Assembly: GCA_963924555.1 (NCBI GenBank)
Contig: OZ004581.1
Coordinates: forward strand, 992,001 to 1,056,000
Origin: Crambe crambe
Lineage: Eukaryota; Porifera; Demospongiae; Poecilosclerida; Crambeidae
Length of the DNA: 64,000 nucleotides
Direction of reading: 5' to 3'
The first letter of the stretch is position 1; every line of letters starts with the position of its first letter. Shown here one piece after another: positions 34,274 to 45,049 of the stretch. The notes under the pieces are model-generated. The model was given only the letters and a program-made list of their open reading frames with translations, was not told the origin of the DNA and ran no database searches. A program made the translations under genes and the position numbers.

Positions 34274-37000
34274 TCATTTATACTTCTCTGAAATCCGCAA
34301 AGCGATTCTCTGATCAATGACTGTCACTGCTTCTACCAATGACTGCCACGTTGGAGGAACAGTCACTCGTTTCAGCCAGAGTTTCAACATCTCACGCAAA
34401 CAGTTCTGTGGCTCATCATAGCTGCACTTGATATTGGCTAGTTCATCGCTTGATATCCCCAGGAAGACGCCGAGGTTCTCCCAAGCGTGTGCAACTGGGT
34501 AGAGAATGCGAAACGCCTCACTGAGTGATGGGTTTGCCAGAGTCTGTGAGGTTAGGGTTAGGGAGAGAGGAGGAGAAGAAGTGTCACTGGTAGAAGTCTG
34601 TGACTGTGGTGGATTAGCCATGGAAGATTCAGAAACTGTATATGTATATGTAATGTAATGTAATGTAATGTAATGTAATGTAATGTAATGTAATGTAATG
34701 TAATGTAATGTAATGTAATGTAATGTAATGTAATGTATATGTAACTGTATATGTAGAGGTAAGTAATGAAGATGACTTTAGCTATATACAGTAAAGCCTC
34801 CGAATAATGGACACACTTGGGACCCAGCCCTTTTGTCCTTTGTACAGAGGTTATCTTCTTTTGGAGGTTATTTTACATAATTATAGTTACATTAGAGCCT
34901 GTCCTCCATTGTTTAAAGGTTTGTCCCCTTTTGGAGTGTCTTTTATTGCCATATTAGTAGCTAGCTCGTGATCCGGCACAGATCACAAGTGCTCTTTTTC
35001 GTTAATCATCATGTGATCATCACATGTCCTCACTTACCTGGTATAGGGACTTTGATGTTATAAGAGAGATTTGTATCCAGTCCAGAGACTCCAAGCCTAA
35101 TGCTTGCCTGAGGCTGGATCACAGAGTATCGAATGGAAAGAGTCGGAGGATAGGGGTACTTTGAGATGTCCCTGTGCAACTCCTCAGGCAGATCAATATG
35201 TCTTCTCAAGATCTAAATATAAAGTCATGTGACAGTCATGTGATAGTCATGTGAAAGAAGAGTAAAGATGCAATTGAGACAGTGAAATCTCTGAATAATG
35301 GACACACTGGGGACCAAGCATTTTGTCCTTTGTAGAGAGGTTGTCCTCTTTTGGAGGTTATTTTGTATAGAGATATACACTCAGAGGTACTGTCCTTTGT
35401 TGAGAGGTTTGTCCTCTAGCTTTCAAAGTGTCCTTTGACAGAGGTTCCACTGTAGTATTTGGAATGTTACAAGCTGCTTCAACTAACAGTAGCAGGTTCA
35501 GTTTCAAAGATGATATCCCATCCTTTCCCATCCACCACACAGAGAGTAACTTCCTCTGATTCAAGCTGAACAGTGCGCTCACTCAGTTCCCAACCCTGAG
35601 CACTCTCCTTCATAACTGTTCTGTCACAATGCTGTATGCATGCATCATGATAATATGTGACAGTCTATAGTTCCATGTAGATTTATCCACTTTTTAAACT
35701 TTGGCTCCCCATAACTCATGACTACTAGTGGCCATAGTCTGGAAATTTGGTGTAGAGATAGCCTAACCATTATAGAACACATGACAGAAGTTTGGAACTA
35801 ATTCATCAAAGCATATTTGAGAAATAAGCAGTATAATCAGGTATATTAAATTAATGCCCACCAACCTTCTACTATTGCAATATAAATTAAGTACCTCAGT
35901 GTACACTTCTTGGTATAAACAGACACAGAATTTCGCTAAGTGTCTGGATAAGTTCTTGTAAAGCCTCGCAGAATAGAGCGTTTCTATAACCACACACACA
36001 TAATACATACATACATACATACATAGATACATACATATATACAATTGCAAATCAAATTTTATAGAAAGCTGTCATTTTTATGAATAAGCTAATACAGTGG
36101 AACCTCTGATGAAGGACACTCTGAAGGAGGACAAACCTCTCAATAAAGGACAATCTAAAAGTACCTACACTCTAACCTCCAAAAGAGGACAACCTCTTTA
36201 CAAAGGATAAAAGGATGGGTCCCAAGTTGTGTCCATTATTTCTATGTTCCACTTTTTAATCATTTCATCTTTATGATTTACCGTTGCTCCTCTTAAATCC
36301 AGGAATTATTGAATCAGATTCTCGTTTTCGTTTACCCACTCTGATCAACAGAAATGCTTGAGGGCAATCTCTCCCACTTGACATCCTGGTCTGAACACTC
36401 CCTTGGGTCCTTTGATTTCTTTGAAGATGTGCATTGATTTCGACTCTCTCAAAGCTGGTGTGGAGCTGGCTGAAAGAAACACCATATCACCACAGTCTTC
36501 CTCACTCTCTAGGCGAGCGTAGTGATCTATTTTGACTGTTACGTCATTTAAAAACTCGACTTTTCTGCTGTATTTGATCATGTAAACCGGGCTTGCTGAC
36601 TTGTAACCGTCTGGTAATTTGAATGGCCCGCCGATACAAGGATGAACGGACAGCGTGACACTTTCCTCTGTAGGACCGAGAGAGTTTTTAGGGATGGTTA
36701 GGTGAATTCCTGGTCCCTTAAGAGACACTTCTTTGAACGATGTTATTTCACACTCCATGGGTTCCTGATGGAATACGATTTCAGAACAAGTGCCTAAAAG
36801 TAGAGAAGAATAGTACACAATTAGCCATTCTTTAGTATATTATTGTTACTGAACCATTGGACCATTGGACTATCTTCACATCAAATTTAAGTCTACAAAG
36901 CAAGTGTGTTCTGTAATTGTTGGACTATTTGAGTTATGGAGAGCTAAAGTGTGAAGAAGTGAAAATGTACTACCTGAAAACATGCAGAGTACTTACCCAT
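34274..37000 (-). CDS. ZU5-UPA-Death domain protein (PIDD/UNC5-tail-like), one apparent frame break
   Basis: Predicted cytosolic death-fold signalling protein. Exons: 36997-37000 (ATG G), 36282-36793, 35895-35983, 35488-35631, 35038-35212 and 34274-34635. Exon 2 encodes a ZU5 domain (GPGIHLTIPKNSL, GPFKLPDGYKSASPVYMIKY, DMVFLSASS, GVFRPGCQVGEIALKHFC). Exons 3-5 form the UPA-like part (CLYQEVYTE, WDIIFETEPAT, YPPTLSIRYSV). Exon 6 is a Death domain (LGVFLGISSDELANIKCSYDEP, LKLWLKR, PTWQSLVEAV). Every junction matches the receptor gene at 48244-54108. Within exon 2, just after KHFC (about 36345), the frame stops, but the next frame reads IRVGKRKRESDS, aligned with LGKRKREP of the paralogue. This fits a one-base loss in a T run, an assembly error or a young pseudogene. 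The four-base first exon is inferred. Confidence 0.75.
34651..34736. repeat. (TAATG)n microsatellite
   Basis: About 17 copies of a pentamer sit directly upstream (on the coding strand) of the Death-domain exon of the ZU5-UPA-Death gene, about 15 nt from the 3' splice site. Confidence 0.95.
34790..34960. mobile_element. Family-B hairpin element
   Basis: It reads 'aataatggacacacttggga', 'gtcctttgtacagaggttat', 'ttttggaggttattttaca', in an intron of the ZU5-UPA-Death gene. Confidence 0.78.
35279..35458. mobile_element. Family-B hairpin element, reference full copy
   Basis: The most complete copy, about 180 bp: 'cagtgaaatctctgaataat' at the left and 'gacagaggttccactgta' at the right, which pair as inverted ends. 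The interior pairs 'gtagagaggttgtcctcttt' with later 'gttgagaggtttgtcctct' as direct half-repeats. No coding capacity. Confidence 0.85.
36094..36255. mobile_element. Family-B hairpin element, full copy
   Basis: It starts 'cagtggaacctctgatgaag' and ends 'gtccattatttctatgttcc', in the reverse orientation to the copy at 35279. It lies in the next intron of the same ZU5-UPA-Death gene. Confidence 0.85.
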
Positions 37001-37327
37001 ATCTTTGCCTCCTTCTTCTCTTTCTCTGCTAATTAATGATCATTTTACTCCATCATACAAAATAGAAAGAATACAAGATTGGGAAAATGAAGTGTGCAAG
37101 TGTGCTTTAATAAATAATTATTTAAGCAAAAATGGGATGATGGTCATTTTCCACGAATTATACAAAGAGTGTTCCCAACTCGACATTCTTCACCAAAAAA
37201 CTTTCATAGTCATGCCAAGATAGCACTCACTGTCTAGATATGGTACAATACCTAATTGATACTCTGACAAGTGCCAGGGTGACATTTTGGGTGACATTTT
37301 GGGTACTGTAGGTGGATTAACTTAAGC

Positions 37328-40300
37328 TTACCTCAAAATGGCATGCTGTGTTCCTCTATGTACTCCGGGTCCCACTCTCTTGGGGGTAAATGAGGACAAC
37401 GGATAATAATGAGACCTTGTACCAAAAACAGCATGCCCTCTATTTCCATCTCTCTCCCTATCTCCATACATAGGATGAGTGAATATGCCCCCAACGTTCC
37501 TATGGGGCGGTGGGATACCTAAAGCAGAACCTCTAGGAGTCACAGAATGAGGGGGAGATATTTTTTCTTTTCCTCTCTGTTCCATGTCTGGATGCATGTA
37601 AGTTGATGGTCCATACATAGGATGAGTGAATATGCCCCCAACGTTCCTATGGGGCGGTGGGATACCTAAAGCAGAACTTCTAGGAGTCACAGAATGAGGG
37701 GGAGATATTTCTTCTTTTCCTCTCTGTTCCATGTCTGGATGCATGTAAGTTGATGGTGGACTGTTGAGGGGAAATGTCAGATACATTTACATATATGTAA
37801 ATTCACATGCATGTTGTGTACAGTATACTACTACATGCATAGGTACATGTACATTAATGTTATGTAATTACCACATGCATGTTATTATTATACATAGCAT
37901 GTTATGAACAGCATGTTATGTAACACAGTGCATGTAGCCATACATGCATGTTATGAAACTTATGATACAGCATGTTGTACATGTAACTACCACATGCATG
38001 TTGTTAGTATATGTACAGCATGTCACATGGGAATTCACATGTACATATTACATACATGGATGAGGTTTATTATGCATTATATGACACAATACCTCATGCT
38101 TGTCACATGAATACCACATGCATGTTACATGAATACCACATGTATGTCACAGGGACTCATCTTAAAACACACCCACCCTGAGTTTGATGGTGGTAGCTGC
38201 TGAGGCTCTGGCTCTTGCAGAGGAAACTTGCTTTGACTTATGAGGCCCGGCTGGAAGGAGGGAAAGGAATGGATGACCTGATTATAATGGATGGCATGGT
38301 CCACATTGATTGTAGCAGTGTACCAAAGCACAAAAAATTTCCACACAATTCTTAACCACATGAAAATTTTGTATGTGTTGTTGTTGTTGTTGTCATCATT
38401 GTTATGGTTGTTGTTGTTGTTGTCATCATTGTTATGGTTGTTGTTGTTGTTGTTGTTGCTGCTGCTGCTGTTATTTGTACCTTGAGTTTTAGGGAGTCCA
38501 CATTGGCATGTATGTATGTACCTTGATTAGAGGAGGATTTTTTTTAATGTGTACCTTGAGTCGGTTGATTGTGTTGCTCATCTCAAATTTCTTCATTTTC
38601 ATCTCTTCAGTGGTAATTGATAAGTCAGCCTGTAAACCAGCAACCTAAACATGGAGGGAAAGAGAGAGGGAGGGAGAGGGAGAGAGGGAGGGAGGGAGAG
38701 AGAGGGAGAGAGAGAGGGAGGGAGAGAGAGAGAGAGGGAGGGAGGGAGAAGTAAAATGAAGTCACAGTGTAATGGGGACCTTTATTCCATTGACTTACTA
38801 GATCTGCTACCTTCAGTGATTTACCTTCAGTGATTACATACGTATATACATTACCTGAGTTTTCAACTCTGAAATTTCGATCTCTTTCTGTTCAAGTTCT
38901 TTCTTGGATTTATAATTTTGACTCTCAGCTATCATACAATTCAAGGAAGAGTCTTCCAGCTCTTTTTTCATTGAGCTCAATTCCTTTGAGTAGTCTTCAG
39001 CCTAGTGAGTGAGTGAGTGAGTGAGTGAGTGGGTGAGTGTGTGTGTGAGTGAGTGAGTGAGTGAGTGAGTGAGTGAGTGATAGCCTCGTTCCCAGGCCTT
39101 CCTCTCTCACTGGTATAGTCTCTCATGAAGAAAAGCTAAAGTATTGCGGAGACTACCAATGAGAGAGGAAGGCCTGGGGATGAGGCTAAGTGAGTGAGTG
39201 AGTGGGGAGGGAGAGAGAGATTAAAACTGTTCTGTTCCATTTCTTAAAAAATCCTATCAAACCTGTTTGTCCATGGTCTTCTGTAGTTCCAACAGCTCCT
39301 TCTGTAGACTCCCCACGTCATCTCCCCTAGAATCCACCTCACGTGCCCGGTCCAACTCAGACTTTAGAGACTTGTTTTTTGAGTGAAGATTCTCACACTG
39401 AAGTAGAGTATCAGTACGGAGTTGCACCATCTCTTCAATCTTATCTTCAAGTTCACCTGAGAGGATCAAGTTGTGAAAATGACGTACATAGAAGCTTTTA
39501 AGTTACATCAAGAGCACCTTTTTCCTTAGACAAATTCTTTATGTCTTCCTTGAGCTGATGAATCTCGCCGAGATACTTGGCCTTCATTTTAGTGCAGATA
39601 TATAATACATTACAGGTCACATATCTTAATTAACAGGCCACATATCTTAATTAACAGGTCACATATCTTAATTAACAGGGTTCTCCTCATAATAATATGT
39701 GATAGTACTTGAGAAAAGTGTGCAAAACATTAAAGGCTGTTAAATGCTTGTAAAGTTTACAAGCTAGGTATACATGATATGTAAAATTCGATTGAGTATA
39801 ACTTGGGAAGAAAATCTTTAGAATGATACTGATAACTCCGTTTTGAATTTTTTGCTCCATAAGACCCCTTTTCTCTCAAGTACTAATCTTAATCAACAGG
39901 GTTCTCCTTATATTGTTATGATACGATAATGATCAAAGGAACATGTGCTAGATTGATCCTTCACCCTCTCTATTCAATTAAGAGAAGACTACCTTAAATT
40001 TACCTCTATATCAACATCAGTGTCACCACTCCCTGACATCTTGACCCCAGCCACCTCACCCTGCATGGATTTCAACTTCTTCTGGAGCTCAGTCACCTGC
40101 TGACTCAGCACACTGCAAAACCTGTCCCTTACCTGATAGGATATGGGTCTAGTAGTAAATAGTAAAAGTTATGCACCTGTATGACTAACGTACTGCCATC
40201 ATCTGCTGCATCTTGATCAATCGTCTCTTCAGAGGACCTGTATCAGTTACACTGCCAGGGAGGGACAATGGTCCTCCTCCTTCTCCTCCTTCTCCTCCTC

Positions 40301-40997
40301 CTAATGCACTCTCCTCCTCCCCACTGGAAGTGAGCTCCATGATCTGACTACGTAGTGTGTCTATCTCCTTCTTCTGCTGCTCGATAAACTCTTCCAGCTG
40401 GGTGGTTTTCTACATCAGGAAAAGTAAGGTCATTACCATGGAGATAAAGATCAAAAAGGGTTGTTATACATACCTCCATAAAAGGCTAACACAGGTTAAA
40501 GGTCAGCACAGGGGTTAAAGGTGAATATAGCTAGCAAAAGTAACTAACTAAGCCATTTCCCCCTCTCTTACAACTGCTTCCAAATAACCGGTCAATCCCT
40601 TCTTCTGTAAATTATTAATAGCCTTCTTCAGTTCTGAGTTCTCCTGCATCAAAGTTTCCAAAATTTTCCGGGAAGGTCCCGGGATGAACGGGGACTGCTC
40701 AGGCCTTGTACTACTAGTACTACCACTCCTTAGTGATTCAATCAGCCTTTCCAAACGCACAACAGAGGCTTCAAGTTGTCTATTCTTCTCTTTCAGAACA
40801 AAGACCGACTCATTTTGGTCTTGCAGCAAACGTGAAAGCTCATTCACTCCAACGTTTCGCTGTCGAAGTTGCTGCTGAAGTCGCTGGTTCTCCTCCCTCA
40901 GTCTTTGGCATTGAGAGCTCAAGTCCTCCTCATTAGTCAACCCAGAATCCTCCTCACCCGGGGAAGTCATCAGGAAACTGTATGACACACCACACAA
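37328..40997 (-). CDS. Coiled-coil scaffold-like protein, paralogue B
   Basis: The family is not recognised; it is a paralogue of the gene at 19492-27888. Exons: 40572-40970 (or -40997), 40194-40409, 40004-40132, 39518-39581, 39263-39456, 38855-39001, 38555-38644, 38177-38250 and 37328-37760, giving 581 residues from the ATG at 40970 (nine more from 40997). Coiled coil covers about 15-430, with the same marker words as paralogue A (QSPFIPGPSRKILETLMQ, KTTQLEEFIEQQKKEID, LQKELLELQKTMDKQ). Exon 4 is shorter than in A and has a weak 3' splice site, so the piece between exons 3 and 4 may have been lost. The tail differs: a 49-residue segment (PSTYMHPDMEQ to THPMYG) is present twice, almost identical in DNA (37470-37760), so the duplication is recent. 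The last codons AGG TAA overlap a GTAAGC donor, so one more downstream exon is possible. Confidence 0.78.
38377..38475. repeat. (TTG)n-rich microsatellite
   Basis: Two near-identical 33-bp blocks of TTG with 'tcatcattgttatgg', then TTG and CTG units. Intronic in coiled-coil paralogue B. Confidence 0.88.
39005..39080. repeat. (GTGA)n microsatellite
   Basis: Tetranucleotide repeat immediately beside the 3' splice site of exon 6 of coiled-coil paralogue B. A purine-rich GGGAGA run at 38652-38750 sits the same way at exon 7. Confidence 0.9.
39081..39188. mobile_element. Family-C hairpin element (108 bp)
   Basis: Inverted ends of about 29 bp ('tagcctcgttcccaggcctt' at the left, its complement with two mismatches at the right) plus an inner pair 'tagtctc/gagacta'. 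It is inserted in the GTGA repeat of coiled-coil paralogue B. A degraded relative may lie at 21897-22010. Confidence 0.82.
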
Positions 40998-42325
40998 CTA
41001 AGAAACAGCCTTTCTGTATCAGTCACCCTGAGGGATAAAAATACATGTTTACTAACGATAATTGATAGTGAAGAGGCTGTGGTTTATGGGTCTTATGATA
41101 TCCACCGGATCACAAAGTATAGTTTGTCCCTGGACATTGCATCAGTGTGCATTTTGATCAGTACTTCTTGTCCTGACTAATTGGCCGTCATAAGCTCTGC
41201 TCTAGTTATGTAAACTGCTAGTGCCGGCAATGTATTTAAGAGATTATAAAATGTTTGTAATAGAGGAATGGACTAATAATTATCTACATAAGTGAAATAG
41301 GGGGACACTATCCCAATTATTTTACATCAGGAATCCAAGGTCATAGGTAGAAGTGGATGGGGGGAGGGGGGCACACACAAGACTATCAAAGATCAGCATT
41401 GCTAAGCATACATATCCCTCTGGAATATGAATCAACAAGATATCTCTCAAAATCGCCAAATAAAAAATGTAACCAGATTAGGCCTTATCTACTTGATGTA
41501 ATTGTTTCACAGATTTCAAATAGGGTCGGTAGGCAGGCTGGGAGAAGAGATGCAAACTTTAGACACAATTCATCACAAAACTTGGCTTCGGCTTTCTCTG
41601 ATAATGTACTCACTGGATTATGTAGCACCCCTCTGAGAATTAAAGACCTTTAGCATTGCAAACACTCTGCACGTGACACCGATTCAGCCATCTAGCAATG
41701 TTGCAATGTCAGTACACATAGCTATGCACGTCATTTTTTTTCTCTCCAAGGGCAAGGTCATTTGGATCTGTGAAATAACTAATCAAGTAGGTATGGCATT
41801 ATTACTATAACAACAACAACAACAACAATGAAAACAACAACATAAAAAACCTGGATGGCACATAATTCAAGACTTTGTTTTATGCTATATATAAGACAGA
41901 CTATTTCTATCACATTACACCCTGGATTGCATGACCCACCCCAATGCCATTCATAATAATCTCGGAGGTCACCTCAAAAATGCTAGACCCAAAGCTATAA
42001 TATTGGTCAATAATCAGACCCCCCTAGATGGCGCGCTTCGCGCACTATGGTACAACCCCCCCACTTTTCAGTAGCTGTCTGCACCCCTGGCCCTGTATAA
42101 AGCTTCTAATGTTAAACTTACTATCTCAAATTCTGGCTGTTCGATCGATCGTCGACAAGGATGGGGAAATCCCGAAAACTCGACCACGAACAACTATAGC
42201 TCCACCCCTGCCCCTCCCTTACTGCTCCTCCCCCTTCGTCAATGGTGGAAAGATTGCAATGGAAATTCGCTCCTTCCAAGAATCCGTGGTTCCGCATATT
42301 TTATGGTGCTATCTTTCTTCCATTT
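40998..42325. other. Intergenic region left of the TIR element
   Basis: No supported gene. Open frames at 41357-41653 and 42028-42327 have no recognisable domain. It contains a CAA-rich run (41812-41842) and a CpG-rich palindromic block at 42027-42045 (GGCGCGCTTCGCGC). Confidence 0.5.
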
Positions 42326-42696
42326 AGGCCACACCAAGTCAATTATTAGTTTCTGGTCCCCCGCCCGCCTGCTAATCGCGCTCGCGGGAATTTGGGACTA
42401 TAATGATATGTAGCAAAAGAAGTAGAAGAACAGAGGACCTCGTGCGTGTTGTGTGAAATAATTATTGTGAAATGTTGTACTAGTTGCTCCACCAGCCATG
42501 CCTTTGATCAACGTAGAACTGTTATATCTGAACATTCTACCTAGTCTGGCGGCGCAGCCCCGAGCGCGCGCGAGCGCGAGGGTCTGGAATCACATAATAC
42601 TTCGAGTTGTTCCTTTATCAGAAAACCTGATAAATGAATGAATATCATTAATTTACGTGTTATGAGTCATAATGAGTCACGACATAGAATGACCTA

Positions 42697-43229
42697 TTGA
42701 CCTTTCTGAACGTTATGGCAACTAACCCAACTAACCTGAAAGAAGCAGCTACCCATGCTGCAGCGAAGCTGGGATATCAAGGGTTGAAGGAAGAGCAACT
42801 AGAGGTTCTGATAGCATTCCTATCTGGGAGAGATGTTTTTGCCGTCCTTCCCACAGGATTCGGGAAAAGCTTGTGCTATGCATGTCTTCCTCTTGCTTTT
42901 GAAGAGATAGAATCTTCACCAGCTGATCAGAAACCTATAGTGATTGTTGTGAGCCCATTAATTGTTATCATGAAAGATCAGGTAAATACTAGCTGTAAAT
43001 GAGCAGATTAGTGCAGCCGGTTATGCAGTTTTTAATATTCATACTAAGCAAGTCAAAGATGTGTTTATCTCTCATGGCACTGCAGGTGGATAGCTTCAGC
43101 AAAAGAGGGCTTTCTGTTGCTTGTGTTACTGGAGGTCGTGAGGATACTTCAATGAAGAAAGGGGTGCATGCTGGAGAGTATCAGTTGGTATTCATCACTC
43201 CAGAGTTATTGCTAGATAGCAATGAATGA
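42697..43229 (+). pseudogene. RecQ-like helicase, N-terminal fragment
   Basis: Two exons, 42697-42981 and 43086-43229, join in phase. The Walker A motif reads LPTGFGKSLCYACLPLAF, motif Ia reads IVVSPLIVIMKDQV, and exon 2 gives SVACVTGG and YQLVFITPELLLDSNE. The DEAH box and everything after it are missing: the frame ends just after FITPELLL, where the facing DUF6589-like gene begins. The left TIR lies 100-370 bp upstream and may carry its promoter. RecQ-like fragments of this type belong to mobile DNA, not to host repair genes, which is inferred from the TIR setting. Confidence 0.85.
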
Positions 43230-44227
43230 TCTTTGAGATTTTCCTTCCATTTCTTTACCTTGATGTCATGGTTGGAGCCCAGCTGACTTAAAGTACGAAT
43301 TACTGTTGAATGTGACATGCAGATATTCAGTCTTTGAAGCCTTATATACACCTTTCAGAGTAATATTACATAGAGTATCATATCTTAATAAATGTAAGGT
43401 ACACACCTGTTTTGAAGTATGCCCAGCATAAAGAATGATAGATATTATTTTTTGAATAAGGCTCATTCTGGAGTAGCGATGCTTGAGGAGAATAGAGGCA
43501 CACATGCCAATGACAGCTTTTTCATTAGAACATTTGGTTTTTGTTTTGGTGAGGCATTGAAGTAAATTAATAAAGATAGGAGCATATTTGTTTAATTCAT
43601 TCAGAAGCATATCCCATTTAAAATCTTCCAATTTAGAACTCTGAAGAATTGAGTTTGATTCCAGTGAGACCATTGTTTTTATTTCTTTGCATATGATATT
43701 ACCAAGGTAATTAAGAACAAACTGCCTGGTTTTGGGATCAGTAAAGCACTCTCTAACTATAGCATATTTGCTCCCCCTGGCAACAGCTTTACCAATCTTT
43801 TTCCTAGTTGGAGTCAACATATATACCTACACAAAAATATAATGTTATAGCTAATTATGCTTTTCTTTTATTGCAAGATTCATACCCCAACAGCTGGAGA
43901 AGAGCTTGCAGAGGAATCAGTTGACAACATAACAGGACTGGGGTCAAGTTTGATTCGCTTGGGTGTAGTGCTTTGTTCATCAAAATATTTCACTAAATTA
44001 TTTTCTATTTTTTTCTGTAGGTCTGCATATCGCTCAAATGCCAAGAAGCAAGATCTACACATGTACTCAAAGCCTTCACCAAGGTTGCAAGAATAGTCTA
44101 AATGGGTTACAAAAGCCTTCCAGAGAGAAAAGACATGTTGTGATTTGGAAGAACGTAGCAGTCTCCTGTTTGTCTTCTTATCTGTGACATCATTGCCACA
44201 ACCACAGCAACGGTCACACTGACTCAT
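43230..44227 (-). pseudogene. DUF6589-like protein, N-terminal fragment with ZAD-like zinc motif
   Basis: Three exons agree in phase: 43886-44227, 43407-43826 and about 43230-43351. Exon 1 starts MSQCDRCCGC and has a C-x2-C ... C-x2-C arrangement (YMCRSCFLAFERY) like a ZAD or THAP-type zinc module. Exon 2 has CLTKTKTKCSNEKAVIGMCA and ILLKHRYSRMSLIQ, then AGHTSKQ. Exon 3 has RLQRLNICMSHSTVIRTL and NHDIKVKKWKENLK. These words are familiar from large repeated gene families in cnidarian and sponge genomes that are annotated as DUF6589 proteins; the assignment is from memory. The catalytic-like C-terminal half is absent. It starts 110 bp inside the right sub-terminal TIR block. Confidence 0.72.
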
Positions 44228-44865
44228 AATTAACTCACCACGACATCGACTATCACATTGACCACGTGGTCATGACGTGACGTATATATTGTATCATTTC
44301 CGTCATGCTACGTATTCAATTAACTTTTGACGCGTGCGCGTAGGGAACAACTCGAAGTATTATGTGATACCAGACCCTCGCGCTTCGCGCTCGGGGCTGC
44401 GCCGCCAGACTACATTCTACCCTTCTACCGTGGAAGATTGCAAACTTGCAGCAGCCATGATAGTCGCAATTACCGCCCGCCCGCATGTTAATTTAAAAGG
44501 GGAAAGACCAGAAACTAATAATTGACTTGGTGAGACCTGGAAGAGCATGAAAACAATGTTAATTTTTTTGTGTAATTTTTAGAAAATGGCACAAAATGGT
44601 AGAAATTGGTAGAAAGTGGTAGAAAATGGTCACCTAGGGCATGGTATAGGGAACAGTGTGTTGAATTAAATTTCCCATAACCATGTTATGATGGTTATGA
44701 TGGTTATGATTTCATTGGAGAATTATACACTGTGTTAGCTATTACATATCTTACACAAGGATGGATGAATAATTTCATTGAAGAAAGCTATTCCATATCT
44801 TGCACATACTGGCTATTAGGTTATAATTGTACACTATGGTGATGGTTATGAAAAATCGTACATCA

Positions 44866-45048
44866 TGGTTATAATTGGTTATACATGGTTATTGCTGGTT
44901 ATGCATGGTTATTCATGGTTATCCATGGTTATTGCTGGTTATCCATGGTTATTGCTGGTTATGCATGGTTATTTATGGTTATTCATGGTTATTTATGGTT
45001 ATTCATGGTTATTGCTGGTTATGCATGGTTATTCATGGTTATTTATTT
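44866..45048 (+). repeat. 10-bp minisatellite, left (forward) array
   Basis: Units of TGGTTATNCA/TGGTTATTGC, about 18 copies. It is the reverse complement of the large array at 45890-46983. The two face each other across the transposase-like fragment. Confidence 0.95.
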
Positions 45049-45049
45049 A

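Larger units (their letters stand above)
42326..44538. mobile_element. DNA element with long TIRs carrying RecQ-like and DUF6589-like gene fragments
   Basis: The ends are inverted copies. The outer 27-bp block starting CACCAAGTCAATTATTAG (42332-42358 and its complement at 44506-44532) is identical. A sub-terminal block of about 65 bp (42545-42612 and 44348-44412; 'ctggcggcgcagccccgag', 'cacataatacttcgagttgt') is also inverted and about 90 percent identical. The repeat probably begins at AGG (42326). No target duplication is obvious. Inside, the N-terminal part of a RecQ-like helicase (plus) runs into the N-terminal part of a DUF6589-like protein (minus); both genes break at about 43230. This is what an internally deleted copy of a larger element with two converging genes would look like. 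No DDE domain remains, so this copy is non-autonomous. Confidence 0.82.

Noticed and set aside
42697-43229. Host RecQ DNA repair helicase gene
   Set aside because: Only the first third is present, it lies within terminal inverted repeats and it ends at a junction with another broken gene. It is element cargo.
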